Part shown: piece after piece, positions 31,679 to 41,033 of the stretch | Numbering within the stretch: position 1 is the first letter of the stretch | How the letters are laid out: every line of letters starts with the position of its first letter | Assembly: GCA_001898505.1 (NCBI GenBank) | Contig: MKTZ01000008.1 | Span: forward strand, 186,001-250,000 | DNA: 64,000 nucleotides | Source: Sphingobacteriales bacterium 50-39 | GTDB lineage: Bacteria; Bacteroidota; Bacteroidia; Chitinophagales; Chitinophagaceae | Direction: 5' to 3' | The notes under the pieces: model-generated | What the model saw: only the letters and a program-made list of their open reading frames with translations | What the model was told of the DNA's origin: nothing | The model's database searches: none | Translations under genes and position numbers: made by a program

Positions 31679-34213
31679 ATGAATCGATCTTTATATCTTG
31701 TTCTGTTATGCTTACCGCTGGTGTTGATGTCCTTTGTCAGGACGGACTCCTTACCTGGCAGGATGGAGGAGAGGGCTATCCGGATCCCTGGCACGGGGAG
31801 TCTTGCGGGGAGGGTTGTCGATAAAAATGGTGCGCCGTTGATAGGCGCTTCCGTCTATATTCCTGATCTGAAGCTGGGTGTCATCACCGACACGGCTGGC
31901 TATTATAGATTTACTACGCTGCCATCGGGCAGATATCTCATCGAAGTACATTCCATCGGCTTTAAGACCTTTACGAGGACTGTCACCATCTCGGGGCCTG
32001 TCTCCCAGGATTTTTCCCTTTCGGATGAATATGTGGAGGAAAGCCCTGTGGTTGTCACCGGATTGTCCAAAGCCACACAGATAAAGCGAAATCCTGTTCC
32101 CATCGTGGCCATCAACCACGATTATCTCGAGTCCAACCTAAGCACCAATGCCATCGATGCCATCGCCAAGGTCCCCGGTATCAGGGCTGTTACAACGGGT
32201 CCCAATGTCAGCAAGCCTTTTATCCGTGGTCTGGGTTATAACAGGATACTTACCCTGTACGATGGCATACGCCAGGAGGGGCAGCAATGGGGCGATGAGC
32301 ATGGCATCGAGGTTGACCAGTATGGCGTGGAAAGGGTGGAAGTGATCAAGGGGCCTGCCAGCCTGAGCTTTGGCTCTGATGCTCTTGCGGGGGTCGTCAA
32401 TCTTATTCCTACGCAGCCTGCCCCGGAAGGGAAGACACATGGTGATATTACCCTTGACTATCAATCGAACAATAAATATTTAGGGGGCTCCGCCTATCTG
32501 GGTGGTACGCATGGCGGTCTGGAATGGATGGGTCGTATCTCGCACAAGCAGGCGGTAGATTATAAGGACAAGACAGACGGACGGGTATTCGGCACCGCCT
32601 TTAACGAGACGGATGCCAGCGCTTCGCTTGGGCTGCATCGCAAGTGGGGCTATTCGCATCTTGACTTTGTGCTTTATGATGATCTGCAGGAGATACCGGA
32701 TGGCAGCCGTGACAGCGCCACGCGGAGGTTCACCCGTCAGATCACCGAGGCAGATACTGTCCGGCAGATCGTATCCGATGCGGATCTCAACAGCTATCAC
32801 ATCGAAAGATTACATCAGCATGTACAGCACTACCGGATCTATTCGGGTAACAGCTTTACATTGGGAGAATATGGCCGGCTGCAGGTGAACCTGGGCTTCC
32901 AGCGCAGCATCCGCCGGGAATTCAGTCATCCAGTTGCCTATACCACACCTGGTCTTTACCTGCAGCTGAACAGCTATACGTACGACATAAAATATTTTGT
33001 CCCTGAATTCAACGACTGGAACCTGACGGTAGGTTTCAACGGCATGTATCAAAATAACAACACCACTGATGGAACGGAGTTTGTCATTCCCTCCTATCAT
33101 CAATTGGATTTTGGTCCTTTTGTGCTGGCCAAACGAACATTTGATAAGCTGGATATCTCCGGCGGTGTCCGTTTTGATACGCGCCGGTTTGACAATGCGG
33201 CCTTGTATACTACTATGGATCCTTCCACGGGATTTGACAAGCCTGTATTTGGGGCCGATACGGCGGGGGCAGATCTCCAGTTCCCCAACTATAAAAAGAC
33301 CTTTACGGGCTGGTCCGGCAGCCTGGGCGCCACCTATAATTTTACGGAGCAGTTTTCCATCAAGGCGAATATAGCGCGTGGTTTCCGCGCTCCCAATATC
33401 GCCGAGATATCCGCCAACGGCGTGCATCCCGGCACCAATATCTACCAGCTGGGCAATCCGGATTTCAAGTCGGAGTTCAGCTTACAAGAAGACCTTGGCT
33501 TCGTATATTCATCAAGGTATGTTGTCGCGACATTGGACCTTTTTAATAATTTCATCTCGAACTATATCTATAACCAGAAGCTGGAAAAAGCCGATGGTAC
33601 GGATTCGATGGATGTTACGGGCAAGAACACCTATTTCCAGTTCGTGGCGTCACGCGCACAACTATATGGTGGCGAGGTCAGCGTGGATATACATCCTGTC
33701 AAGGCGCTGCATTTCGAGAACAGCCTTTCCATCGTGTATGGCAACAACAAGGGGGTAAAAGGGAAGGTGTTGAATGACAGCGCCCGGTATTTGCCTTTTA
33801 TTCCTCCCACCCATGGCATTTCCGAGCTGAGATATGAATTTCATTCCAAGCAAGCCCGTTTGGCGCATGCGTTCATCAAGGTGCAGGTGGAGTACTATGC
33901 GGCGCAGAACAGGGCGATGCTGGCATACAATACGGAGACGCCCACGGCGGGATATACGCTCTTCAATGCAGGAGTGGGGGGCAGCTTTACCAACAAGAAG
34001 GGGAAGACCGTTATGAGTGTTTATCTGAATGGGGAAAATCTTTTCGATAAGGCCTATTATGATCATCTCTCCCGGTTGAAATACTTTTTATACTCGCCCA
34101 CCGACACCAATCCTGCGCATGGAATCTACAATATGGGGCGTAATATCAGCTTGAAAGTGAGTATTCCATTGGATTTCAGTGCGTCATCCGGGGGGACCAC
34201 CGCGGCGGAATGA
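31679..34213 (+). CDS. TonB-dependent outer-membrane receptor
   Basis: An ~844-residue outer-membrane transporter. The signal peptide is MNRSLYLVLLCLPLVLMSFV (ATG at 31679; a GTG 12 bp upstream is less likely). Residues ~40-120 form a carboxypeptidase-regulatory-like domain (GSLAGRVVDKNGAPLIGASV, TDTAGYYRFTTLPSG). The plug (~125-240) has IRGLGYNRILTLYDGIRQEG and VERVEVIKGPASLSFGSDAL; the rest is a beta barrel with RGFRAPNIAEISANGVHPG, typical of metal or siderophore receptors, and a final strand ending SLKVSIPLDFS. No SusD partner is present, so a metal-chelate substrate is likelier than a glycan (inference). Lies 43 bp after the histidine kinase and may be in its operon. Confidence 0.9.
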   Translation: MNRSLYLVLLCLPLVLMSFVRTDSLPGRMEERAIRIPGTGSLAGRVVDKNGAPLIGASVYIPDLKLGVITDTAGYYRFTTLPSGRYLIEVHSIGFKTFTRTVTISGPVSQDFSLSDEYVEESPVVVTGLSKATQIKRNPVPIVAINHDYLESNLSTNAIDAIAKVPGIRAVTTGPNVSKPFIRGLGYNRILTLYDGIRQEGQQWGDEHGIEVDQYGVERVEVIKGPASLSFGSDALAGVVNLIPTQPAPEGKTHGDITLDYQSNNKYLGGSAYLGGTHGGLEWMGRISHKQAVDYKDKTDGRVFGTAFNETDASASLGLHRKWGYSHLDFVLYDDLQEIPDGSRDSATRRFTRQITEADTVRQIVSDADLNSYHIERLHQHVQHYRIYSGNSFTLGEYGRLQVNLGFQRSIRREFSHPVAYTTPGLYLQLNSYTYDIKYFVPEFNDWNLTVGFNGMYQNNNTTDGTEFVIPSYHQLDFGPFVLAKRTFDKLDISGGVRFDTRRFDNAALYTTMDPSTGFDKPVFGADTAGADLQFPNYKKTFTGWSGSLGATYNFTEQFSIKANIARGFRAPNIAEISANGVHPGTNIYQLGNPDFKSEFSLQEDLGFVYSSRYVVATLDLFNNFISNYIYNQKLEKADGTDSMDVTGKNTYFQFVASRAQLYGGEVSVDIHPVKALHFENSLSIVYGNNKGVKGKVLNDSARYLPFIPPTHGISELRYEFHSKQARLAHAFIKVQVEYYAAQNRAMLAYNTETPTAGYTLFNAGVGGSFTNKKGKTVMSVYLNGENLFDKAYYDHLSRLKYFLYSPTDTNPAHGIYNMGRNISLKVSIPLDFSASSGGTTAAE

Positions 34214-34309
34214 GGCATTGGAGCGAGATTGTCTTAAGGCGCAGGTCGGTTGGGATAAAATAATATTGTATTTCCAGCGTTATTTATTTACTAACCCGAT
34301 GTCATAAAC

Positions 34310-34343
34310 AAAAAAGCCATTCACCGGCGGGTGGGTGGCTTTT
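34310..34343. terminator. Bidirectional terminator between TonB receptor and DUF983 genes
   Basis: AAAAAGCCA...CACC and GGTG...TGGCTTTT pair in an interrupted stem flanked by A and T tracts. It separates two convergent genes and ends at the stop codon of the DUF983 gene. Confidence 0.75.
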
Positions 34344-34808
34344 CTACTTGCCGGCATCAGGATCGTTGTAATATTCGTCTGTCTTGTAGTCAAATGTTTT
34401 AACGGCTGTATTTTTATAGTTGGGGTCGTATTTGACAAAGAAATAGAGATAGATCACACGGCTGAGGCGCATTAGCCAGGGCTGAAGGAGAACGAGCAGG
34501 GCGGCGTTCAGGCCCATCCACCAGAAAAAGCGATTATCTTCCGTAGAGATGCCTACCAATACCCACCAGGCGATGAAAGTAGCTACAGACAAAGCAAAGG
34601 ACAGCGCATAGGATACATATCCTGTGCCGTACCAGAAGCCAACTTCCAGCTCGAAGGGCTGTCCGCATTCCGGGCATTTCTCCGGCATCGTTAGCGTTCG
34701 CCGCAATTTCCATGGATTGGGTTGTGTGAACATGTGGCCCCTGCGACAACGGGGGCATTTCATGGTGAGCATGCTCCAGAGATAATTGGGTTTGTCTTGT
34801 GTAGGCAT
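34344..34808 (-). CDS. DUF983 family membrane protein (copy 2 of 3)
   Basis: A 154-residue DUF983 protein: zinc-ribbon-like C18-x2-C21 and C45-x2-C48, then ELEVGFWYGTGYVSYAL and two hydrophobic helices, and a polar C-terminal tail (YKTDEYYNDPDAGK) longer than in the other copies. Function unknown. It sits at the left edge of the polysaccharide region, next to a WaaE-like glycosyltransferase gene on the same strand, 51 bp away. A TACCTTTG element ends 5 bp before its ATG. It is the most divergent of the three copies here. Confidence 0.85.
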   Translation of the reverse strand: MPTQDKPNYLWSMLTMKCPRCRRGHMFTQPNPWKLRRTLTMPEKCPECGQPFELEVGFWYGTGYVSYALSFALSVATFIAWWVLVGISTEDNRFFWWMGLNAALLVLLQPWLMRLSRVIYLYFFVKYDPNYKNTAVKTFDYKTDEYYNDPDAGK

Positions 34809-34813
34809 GGGGA

Positions 34814-34821
34814 CAAAGGTA
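34814..34821 (-). promoter_or_regulatory. -7 promoter element for DUF983 copy 2
   Basis: TACCTTTG on the minus strand, a match to TAnnTTTG. With only 5 bp to the ATG, transcripts would be leaderless or nearly so. Confidence 0.55.
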
Positions 34822-34859
34822 CAGTTTTTAGGGGACCAGCCGCCACAATGACTGCCAGT

Positions 34860-35621
34860 TCACGGTTGTGGGTGGTTAAGGCGGTACAATTTACTGTATT
34901 TTAAAAAAGTAAGGTGGCCGATATGAACGGCGATGACAAAGCCATTGAACCCGTCCAGGAAGCCCGCCCGGAGAAAATAGCTGGTGAAGAAGGCCCAGAA
35001 GGGATTGAAGACGAGCTTGAACCAGGTGGCCTTTTTCCCTTTCTCGAACAGCAGCTGCGCCGATAGGCGGCTATATTTGTTGTTCTTATCTACATGGTCG
35101 TCGTAACTGGTATACGTGTAATGCAGGAGATCGCCGCTGAGCAGGCCGATGCGGGCATCTTTATCCGGCACCAGCGATTCGTGGACGATGTCCAGGCTCC
35201 AGGCACTCTTTTTCTTATTGGCGAGACGCAGCTTTCTGTCGGGATACCAGCTGCCATGACGGATCCATTGTCCGAGATAGCTGTTCAGCCTGTTCATCAG
35301 GTATCCGTCTTGTGGGAATCCCCGGAGTTTTTCCTGCCGGATGCTGTTGCACAGCTGTTCGCTCAACGCCTCGTCTGCATCCAGGAACAAAATAGTATCG
35401 TGTGAAGCGAGCGCTGCCGCTGCATTTTTTTGCGCTCCGTATCCTTTAAAGCTGTGCTGGTGAAAGATGCCTCCCAACTCCTGAACGATGACTGCCGTCC
35501 TGTCCGTGGAAAAAGAATCCAATACAACCACCTCGTCGGCAATGGGCATCACCGACTGCATACATCGTGCAATATTCTTCTCCTCGTTGTAGGTTATGAT
35601 TACGACGGACAAGGGTGTCAT
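34860..35621 (-). CDS. Glycosyltransferase family 2, WaaE/KdtX-like
   Basis: A 253-residue GT-A fold transferase. It begins MTPLSVVIITYNEEKNIARC, with IADEVVVLDSFSTDRT (nucleotide-binding Asp) and DTILFLDADEALSEQL, the DXD-type motif. The pattern HRLNSYLGQWIRHGSWYPD-like and the following KLRLANKKKSAW and HESLVPD resemble WaaE/KdtX enzymes that add a sugar to lipopolysaccharide core heptose or Kdo. A C-terminal hydrophobic stretch (FNPFWAFFTSYFLRAGFLDG) suggests membrane association. It lies 13 bp after the MsbA-like exporter gene, so the two form an operon, consistent with a role in lipid A-core assembly. Confidence 0.85.
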   Translation of the reverse strand: MTPLSVVIITYNEEKNIARCMQSVMPIADEVVVLDSFSTDRTAVIVQELGGIFHQHSFKGYGAQKNAAAALASHDTILFLDADEALSEQLCNSIRQEKLRGFPQDGYLMNRLNSYLGQWIRHGSWYPDRKLRLANKKKSAWSLDIVHESLVPDKDARIGLLSGDLLHYTYTSYDDHVDKNNKYSRLSAQLLFEKGKKATWFKLVFNPFWAFFTSYFLRAGFLDGFNGFVIAVHIGHLTFLKYSKLYRLNHPQP

Positions 35622-35634
35622 GTAGCCAAAGATA

Positions 35635-37443
35635 TCATGAAGCTTTCAGTTTATCGTATTTCCTTTCTCCGATCTGTTGTCTCCACATGGCATAATAAAG
35701 ACCCTTTTCCTCTAATAATTCCACGTGGGCTCCTGTCTCTACTACCTCGCCTTTTTCCAGCACATAGATCCGGTCGGCGTGCATGATGGTAGACAAGCGA
35801 TGTGCAATGAGGATTGTTATCTGGTCGCCCCTGGAAGAAACTTCCCGGATGGTGCGGGTAATTTCCTCTTCGGTGAGGGAGTCGAGGGCGGATGTGGCTT
35901 CATCGAAGATCAGCAACTTGGGTTTTCTCAATAGAGCGCGGGCAATGGATAAACGTTGCTTCTCGCCGCCGGATAATTTAAGACCGCCCTCCCCGATCAT
36001 GGTATCGATGCCTTTTTCGGCGCGCGCGAGGAGGTTCATACAGCTGGCTTTATCCAGGGCCTCCATCAGGTCGTCCTCGGTGGCTGTGGGATTGACAAAG
36101 AGCAGGTTTTCTTTGATGGTGCCGGCAAACAGCTGGGTGTCTTGTGTGACGAATCCTATTTGCTTACGGAGGTCGTCGAAGTCGATGGAATTCTCATCCA
36201 TGCCGTTATAAAGGATATTTCCTTCTTTGGGGCGGTAGAGTCCTACGAGCAGTTTCATGAGGGTGCTCTTACCGCTGCCGGAAGGCCCTACGAAGGCAAG
36301 GGTCTCGCCCACTCGTGCTTCAAAGCTGATGTGGTCGATGGCGTTGTGATGGGCTGTCTGGTGCCGGAAAACGACATCGCGGAAGGCGAGGGTCCGGACG
36401 GGGCCCAGGTGCCGGGGCTCAGCAGGCGCCATCTCGGGCGCCTTTTTCATCAGGCTGTCAAAATTGATGAGGGAGGCCTCTGCTTCGCGATAAGAGAGGA
36501 TGATATTGCCCAGCTCCTGTAACGGGCCAAAAATAAAGAAAGAATAGAATACCATGGTCAGCACTTCCCCCGGTGTCAGCCTGCCTTTGAATACCAGCCA
36601 GAACAGGAGGAACATGATGCATTGGCGAAGGAAGTTTACAAAGGTACCTTGTATGAAACTCAGCGCGCGGACGCTTTTTACTTTTCGCAGTTCGAGTCCG
36701 AGTATCTTGAATGTATTGTTATTAAGACGTGTGACCTCTTGCTCGCGAAGACCCAGGCTTTTTACCAGCTCGATGTTACGCAAGGACTCGGTGGTGCTGC
36801 CGGCCAGCGCATTGGTCTCTTTCACGATGGTCTTTTGTATCCGTTTGATCTTCCGGCTGAGGAGGCTGGTCAGTAAGGCCAGGAGCACCATGCCCAGGAC
36901 GTAAATAGGCATGATGGACCAATGGAGCGTAAAGGAGTAGATGGAGATGAAGACGATGCCTACGAGGATGCCGAAAAGCACATTGATAAAGGAAATGATA
37001 AATTTCTCTGTGTCGGTGCGGACTTTAGATAACGTGGACAGGGTCTCGCCGCTGCGCTGGTCTTCGAACTCGCTGAATGGCAGAGCCATTGCATGACGCA
37101 AGCCATCTGTAAATATCGTGGCGCCAAACTTTTGGACGATGACATTGCCGAAATAGTCCTGGAAGGCTTTTGCGATCCGGGAGACCATGGCGACGCCGAT
37201 GAGGATACCCAGGAATTTCAGTACTCCCCAGATAAAGTCCGATTGGGTACGGACACCATCGGGGATAAAACGTTTGTGGGCATCATAGTGGCCATATTGA
37301 AAGGGGTGTGTCGCGTAGCCATCCAACAGCCTGCCAAAGAAATAGGGGTCCAGCATGGAGAAGGATTGGTTGATGGCTGCCATCAGCAGGGCCAGCGCTA
37401 CCAGCCACCGATAGGGCCTGAGATAGGAAAGCAGAATTTTCAT
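35635..37443 (-). CDS. ABC transporter, fused permease/ATPase (MsbA-like)
   Basis: A 602-residue half-transporter that homodimerises. Residues ~1-320 hold six membrane helices (ABC exporter type 1). The ATPase domain (~345-590) has Walker A VGPSGSGKSTLMKLL, the Q-loop in GFVTQDTQLFAGTI, the signature LSGGEKQRLSIARALL, Walker B LLIFDEATSALD and the switch His in IAHRLST. The fold matches lipid A, lipid-linked glycan or drug exporters; the adjacent LPS-type glycosyltransferase favours a lipid substrate (inference). A TATCTTTC element 10 bp upstream may be its promoter. Confidence 0.9.
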   Translation of the reverse strand: MKILLSYLRPYRWLVALALLMAAINQSFSMLDPYFFGRLLDGYATHPFQYGHYDAHKRFIPDGVRTQSDFIWGVLKFLGILIGVAMVSRIAKAFQDYFGNVIVQKFGATIFTDGLRHAMALPFSEFEDQRSGETLSTLSKVRTDTEKFIISFINVLFGILVGIVFISIYSFTLHWSIMPIYVLGMVLLALLTSLLSRKIKRIQKTIVKETNALAGSTTESLRNIELVKSLGLREQEVTRLNNNTFKILGLELRKVKSVRALSFIQGTFVNFLRQCIMFLLFWLVFKGRLTPGEVLTMVFYSFFIFGPLQELGNIILSYREAEASLINFDSLMKKAPEMAPAEPRHLGPVRTLAFRDVVFRHQTAHHNAIDHISFEARVGETLAFVGPSGSGKSTLMKLLVGLYRPKEGNILYNGMDENSIDFDDLRKQIGFVTQDTQLFAGTIKENLLFVNPTATEDDLMEALDKASCMNLLARAEKGIDTMIGEGGLKLSGGEKQRLSIARALLRKPKLLIFDEATSALDSLTEEEITRTIREVSSRGDQITILIAHRLSTIMHADRIYVLEKGEVVETGAHVELLEEKGLYYAMWRQQIGERKYDKLKAS

Positions 37444-37601
37444 ATAATTACCTGAAAGATATTTATAATAACTAATAAGTAGAGAATCACCTCCCGGGCT
37501 GGAAAGTTACGATTCTCCGTATACTAACACGGTATTGGACGTATGGTTGTATGGCTTAGATGCTTAAATTTGCTCAAAACCGAGCTTCCGCCTTATAATT
37601 A

Positions 37602-38891
37602 ATGAAAGCGCTCCTTTTACTGGATTTTACTGGGAAAGTATTTTCGAAGAGAGAGAAAATATTATACTGGCTGCTTTCCGCCTTTTTCGTCTCCCTATTC
37701 CTGCCCGAGATGCCTGTGGTCAACAATACGCTGATCATTGCCATTGTGCTGGACTGCTGCTTTTTCAACAGCTGGGCGGAAAAGGCGCAGCTCTTACGCA
37801 GGCGGAAGGAGATCCTTTTCATGATCCTTTTTTACCTGCTGCAGGTGATCAGCGCGGTGCTGTCTGTCAATAAGGATGAGGCCATGGTGATGCTGGTAAG
37901 GAGGCTGCCGCTGCTGGTTTTTCCCTTGTGTATCGGGCTTTTATATATCCGGGAAGAGTTGAAGGACAGGATATTGCTGTCGTATTGCTTCTTTACTACC
38001 GTGGCTTCCGTCGTCTGTATGCTATATGCCTACTACCAGTTCAGGCAATACAACGACCCGGGGTATCTTTTTTCCGACAACCTCACCAGGGCCATCGGGC
38101 GGGAGTCGGTGTACATTGGGATGGTCGTGAACCTGGCCTTGTTCACATATGTCTATCTCCTTATCAAGCAATCTTTTGCAATTGAATACAAGGGGTTGGT
38201 CTTTCTTAGCATCGCCTTTCTGCTTGTATTCCACTATATGTTGGCCAGCCATATCGCCATTATTACGCTCTATACGGGTTTCCTGGTCTTTGCCGCCTGG
38301 TCGGGCATAAAAAAGAAGCAGTACCTGAAAGGGAGCATACTGGTGGTGCTGCTGCTGGTGGCGGGCTTCCTGCTGATGCGGTTCTTCCCCCGGACCCTGG
38401 AAAGCTTTGAAGAGCTGAGCCACACCCACTATTCATACAGCAATCCCGGCGCCGCGCGTGATGCGTCCCCATCGTCCGACCAGTGGAATGGCACCAATAT
38501 CCGGCTGGCTGTATGGAAATGCGGCTGGCAGCTGGTACAGGGGCACTGGTTAACGGGCGTGCCGCTGGGCGACAAACAGGACAAGCTGGTGGAAGTGTAT
38601 AAGCAAAAGCAGTTCAACTATGCCGTCGAGTCCAGGAGGAATGTGCACAACACGTATTTGGATGTGCTGATCAATATGGGTGTCATTGGGTTGGCCGTCT
38701 TTTTACTGGGGTATATCATTTTTCCCCTGGCTGGCTGTTATAAGGCAAGGGACGGATTAGGAATATTCATCATCTTTTCTTTTGCCGTGGCCATGGCGCC
38801 CGAGACCTGGCTGGATCGTAGTGTCGGATGTATCATGCTGGGCTTCTTCTTCAGTCTGGTCAGCGGGTGGAGGGGCTTGGATCATCCATGA
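37602..38891 (+). CDS. O-antigen ligase/polymerase-like membrane protein
   Basis: A 429-residue protein with about ten membrane helices. A large periplasmic loop before the last helices contains NGTNIRLAVWKCGWQLVQGH, then WLTGVPLGDKQD and HNTYLDVLINMGVIGL, the pattern of the Wzy_C/O-antigen ligase family (WaaL or Wzy type), where Arg and His residues of this loop act in glycan transfer. Sequence cannot tell ligase from polymerase. A TAAATTTG element at 37565-37572 lies upstream. It is followed by the Wzz-like gene (52-bp gap). Two related proteins are at 41.0-43.6 kb. Confidence 0.85.
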   Translation: MKALLLLDFTGKVFSKREKILYWLLSAFFVSLFLPEMPVVNNTLIIAIVLDCCFFNSWAEKAQLLRRRKEILFMILFYLLQVISAVLSVNKDEAMVMLVRRLPLLVFPLCIGLLYIREELKDRILLSYCFFTTVASVVCMLYAYYQFRQYNDPGYLFSDNLTRAIGRESVYIGMVVNLALFTYVYLLIKQSFAIEYKGLVFLSIAFLLVFHYMLASHIAIITLYTGFLVFAAWSGIKKKQYLKGSILVVLLLVAGFLLMRFFPRTLESFEELSHTHYSYSNPGAARDASPSSDQWNGTNIRLAVWKCGWQLVQGHWLTGVPLGDKQDKLVEVYKQKQFNYAVESRRNVHNTYLDVLINMGVIGLAVFLLGYIIFPLAGCYKARDGLGIFIIFSFAVAMAPETWLDRSVGCIMLGFFFSLVSGWRGLDHP

Positions 38892-38943
38892 CAATGAATT
38901 GCCTGACAAATCGTTTACATTTAGCTTCATAAATATTTATTAC

Positions 38944-39825
38944 ATGCAGGAACCTATTAAAGATGCAAACCGTACTCAACCCGTAAATTTTGCCGAGCTG
39001 CTGGAAGTTATTTTTTGGGGCATGTTAAGAGCCGTGAGGGGTTTTTTTTCTTTCCTCTGGAGGAACAAGATCCTGCTGACCGGCTGCTTGGTAGCAGGAG
39101 GGATCATTGGATTCACCATGTGGGAGATAACCCCTACCAGCTATAAGTTTAACATGGTGCTGAGACATACGGAGCTTAAGAGCATGACCATTGGCCATAT
39201 GCTGGATAACCTCGACGGGTTGGCGAGGACCGGCTCTTATTCCGAGCTGTCGAAGACGTTGAAGTCCGGCGAAGGGGTGGTTAGCCATATCGGATCGATA
39301 AGGGGGAAGAACTTAATGGGGGAAAAGCTGATTAGTGATACTTCAAAACTTACGGACGAACCTTTTATCATCGAGGTTAGTCTCAGCGACAAGACCAAAT
39401 CTGACACCATCGAGCACCTGATCCTGAAATATTTTAACGAGAATGAGTACCTGAACAAGCTGAAGAATGACAGGGCCACGTTGATTATGTCGAATTTGGA
39501 ATTTATCAATAGCGAGCTCCAAAGACTGGATAGTCTGAAGCAGGTGTACAACAGGTTCCTGTCCTATTCCAAAGGCTCTCCTATGTTCTACAACAATGCA
39601 TTCAATCCTGCGGAGATCTACAGCCGGAGCGCAGAGTATTATGGGCAAAAAAATGGGTTTGAAGAATGGCTGGCCCAAAACAGGCTTCCGGTAGTCAGCA
39701 TTGACGGGTCCGAGCCTTTTGCCACGCCTCAATCCAGGGGATTGTTTACTACCATGGCCATCTATGCTTTTATCTTCTTTTTTATCGGGAGTGTGCTGGC
39801 GGGGATAAAAGAGATACCCCGGTAG
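38944..39825 (+). CDS. Wzz-like chain-length/polysaccharide co-polymerase protein
   Basis: A 293-residue inner-membrane protein (MQEPIKDANRTQPVNFAELL start). One membrane helix lies at ~37-57 (NKILLTGCLVAGGIIGFTMW) and one at the C-terminus (TTMAIYAFIFFFIGSVLAGI), with a ~210-residue periplasmic part predicted helical (KNDRATLIMSNLEFINSELQ, RLDSLKQVYNRFL). This two-helix topology is that of Wzz-type co-polymerases, although the sequence is divergent and the usual proline-rich motif by the second helix is not evident. Adjacent to an O-antigen ligase/polymerase gene. Its last 44 bp overlap the convergent GT9 gene. Confidence 0.65.
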   Translation: MQEPIKDANRTQPVNFAELLEVIFWGMLRAVRGFFSFLWRNKILLTGCLVAGGIIGFTMWEITPTSYKFNMVLRHTELKSMTIGHMLDNLDGLARTGSYSELSKTLKSGEGVVSHIGSIRGKNLMGEKLISDTSKLTDEPFIIEVSLSDKTKSDTIEHLILKYFNENEYLNKLKNDRATLIMSNLEFINSELQRLDSLKQVYNRFLSYSKGSPMFYNNAFNPAEIYSRSAEYYGQKNGFEEWLAQNRLPVVSIDGSEPFATPQSRGLFTTMAIYAFIFFFIGSVLAGIKEIPR

Positions 39826-40948
39826 TCCGGAGGCCATGATGGCCAGGGTATCGCATAAAAGCCTGGTACACAGCATCTACAGAAATGTTTTCCATGCAAT
39901 CCTCCTTCGCTTTATGGTATTCGAAGCCAAAGCTGAGGTATCCGAAGGTGCCTCTATCGGGATTGATGACGACGGCGTTGTCGCTGTAAGGTCTCCACCT
40001 GATGCTGCTGGCAGGTCCCTGGAGACAGATCATAGGCTTGTTGAATGAAGCGGAAATATGGGAAATGCCTGTATCGATGGAGATGATGAACGATGCCTTA
40101 TTGAGCAAATAGGCTGTTTCGCCGAGATTGAACATACCGCTGGCGTTTATTAGCTTGCAACCCGGGTGGGAATCAAGGATCAGCGATTCCAGTTCCTGCG
40201 ATTTCTCTATATCACCCGGCGCTCCTGTCAGGACGATGTGATCGAAATGTTTATCGATCTTTTGGACCATCTCTGCCCACCGGCGATTATCCCATTGTTT
40301 CAGATGGCTTTTATAACCACCCGGCCAGGGGTGTATGATACAATATTTCCCTGCCATTTCTATAAAATCCCGGACCTTGGGGGTGGCGGTATAATTTATT
40401 TTCGGCGGATGCGGGGGATGGTAACAGAAGTCTTTTATAAGGGTCCTGTAATTGTCAACTTCATGGATGGAGGAGGAGTAATTAACCTTTTGATCATATA
40501 TGTAATGCCTGAATTGTCCGTGAGATCTGAAGCCGGTCTTCCAGCGGGCCTTGACGAAAAAGGTATAGAGGCTGCTGATCCTGGGCCAGGAGCCGAAATC
40601 AAAGACGATGTCAAACCGGCCTTTGCTCCTTATCAGCTTTATTGTTTGCAAAGGGCTGGCAATAGGGAGCTTATGGATCTCCGTAAACCCGGGGATAAGC
40701 TTTACCAGTTGGTGGTTGTTCTTAGCCGTGAAAGCGACCAGCTCCGCCCTGGGATAGGCTGCCGCAAGATCGGCGATGGCAGCGGACATCAGCACATTGT
40801 CCCCTATGGAAAAGAGATTTACGACTGCTATCTTCCTAATGTCGGTAGGTTTTTTCTTCCACCTGTTCCTAACGAGACCCAATAAGAAGGTGAGGGGGAT
40901 CCCAAGGTGACGATCGAGCAAATGATAGGATTTTTTGCCTTTTTCCAT
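39782..40948 (-). CDS. Glycosyltransferase family 9 (heptosyltransferase-like)
   Basis: A 388-residue GT-B transferase of family GT9, which transfers heptose from ADP-heptose to LPS inner core. Visible motifs: KIAVVNLFSIGDNVLMSAAI, FDIVFDFGSW, YCIIHPWPGGYKSHLKQWDN, RRWAEMVQKI, and the nucleotide-binding ISIDTGISHISASFNKPMIC with LQGPASSIRWRPYSD. A hydrophobic N-terminal segment may attach it to the membrane. It has a full promoter upstream. The C-terminus (HGLRTTGVSLLSPPAHSR) overlaps the convergent Wzz-like gene by 44 bp, and its last residues may be poorly conserved. Confidence 0.85.
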   Translation of the reverse strand: MEKGKKSYHLLDRHLGIPLTFLLGLVRNRWKKKPTDIRKIAVVNLFSIGDNVLMSAAIADLAAAYPRAELVAFTAKNNHQLVKLIPGFTEIHKLPIASPLQTIKLIRSKGRFDIVFDFGSWPRISSLYTFFVKARWKTGFRSHGQFRHYIYDQKVNYSSSIHEVDNYRTLIKDFCYHPPHPPKINYTATPKVRDFIEMAGKYCIIHPWPGGYKSHLKQWDNRRWAEMVQKIDKHFDHIVLTGAPGDIEKSQELESLILDSHPGCKLINASGMFNLGETAYLLNKASFIISIDTGISHISASFNKPMICLQGPASSIRWRPYSDNAVVINPDRGTFGYLSFGFEYHKAKEDCMENISVDAVYQAFMRYPGHHGLRTTGVSLLSPPAHSR

Positions 40949-40982
40949 TTGGATTTTAGTTTATTGCCAGGGGCACTATCTG

Positions 40983-41012
40983 CAAATTTAAGTGCTTCAA
41001 CGGCATTTACAA
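40983..41012 (-). promoter_or_regulatory. Full Bacteroidota promoter for the GT9 gene
   Basis: On the minus strand: TTG (41012-41010), exactly 19 bp, TAAATTTG (40990-40983). This fits TTTG-N19-TAnnTTTG well and predicts a leader of about 30 nt. It lies after the end of the 11-gene block, so GT9 can be expressed independently. Confidence 0.75.
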
Positions 41013-41033
41013 GTTTGTATTGTGCTCAAGGCC

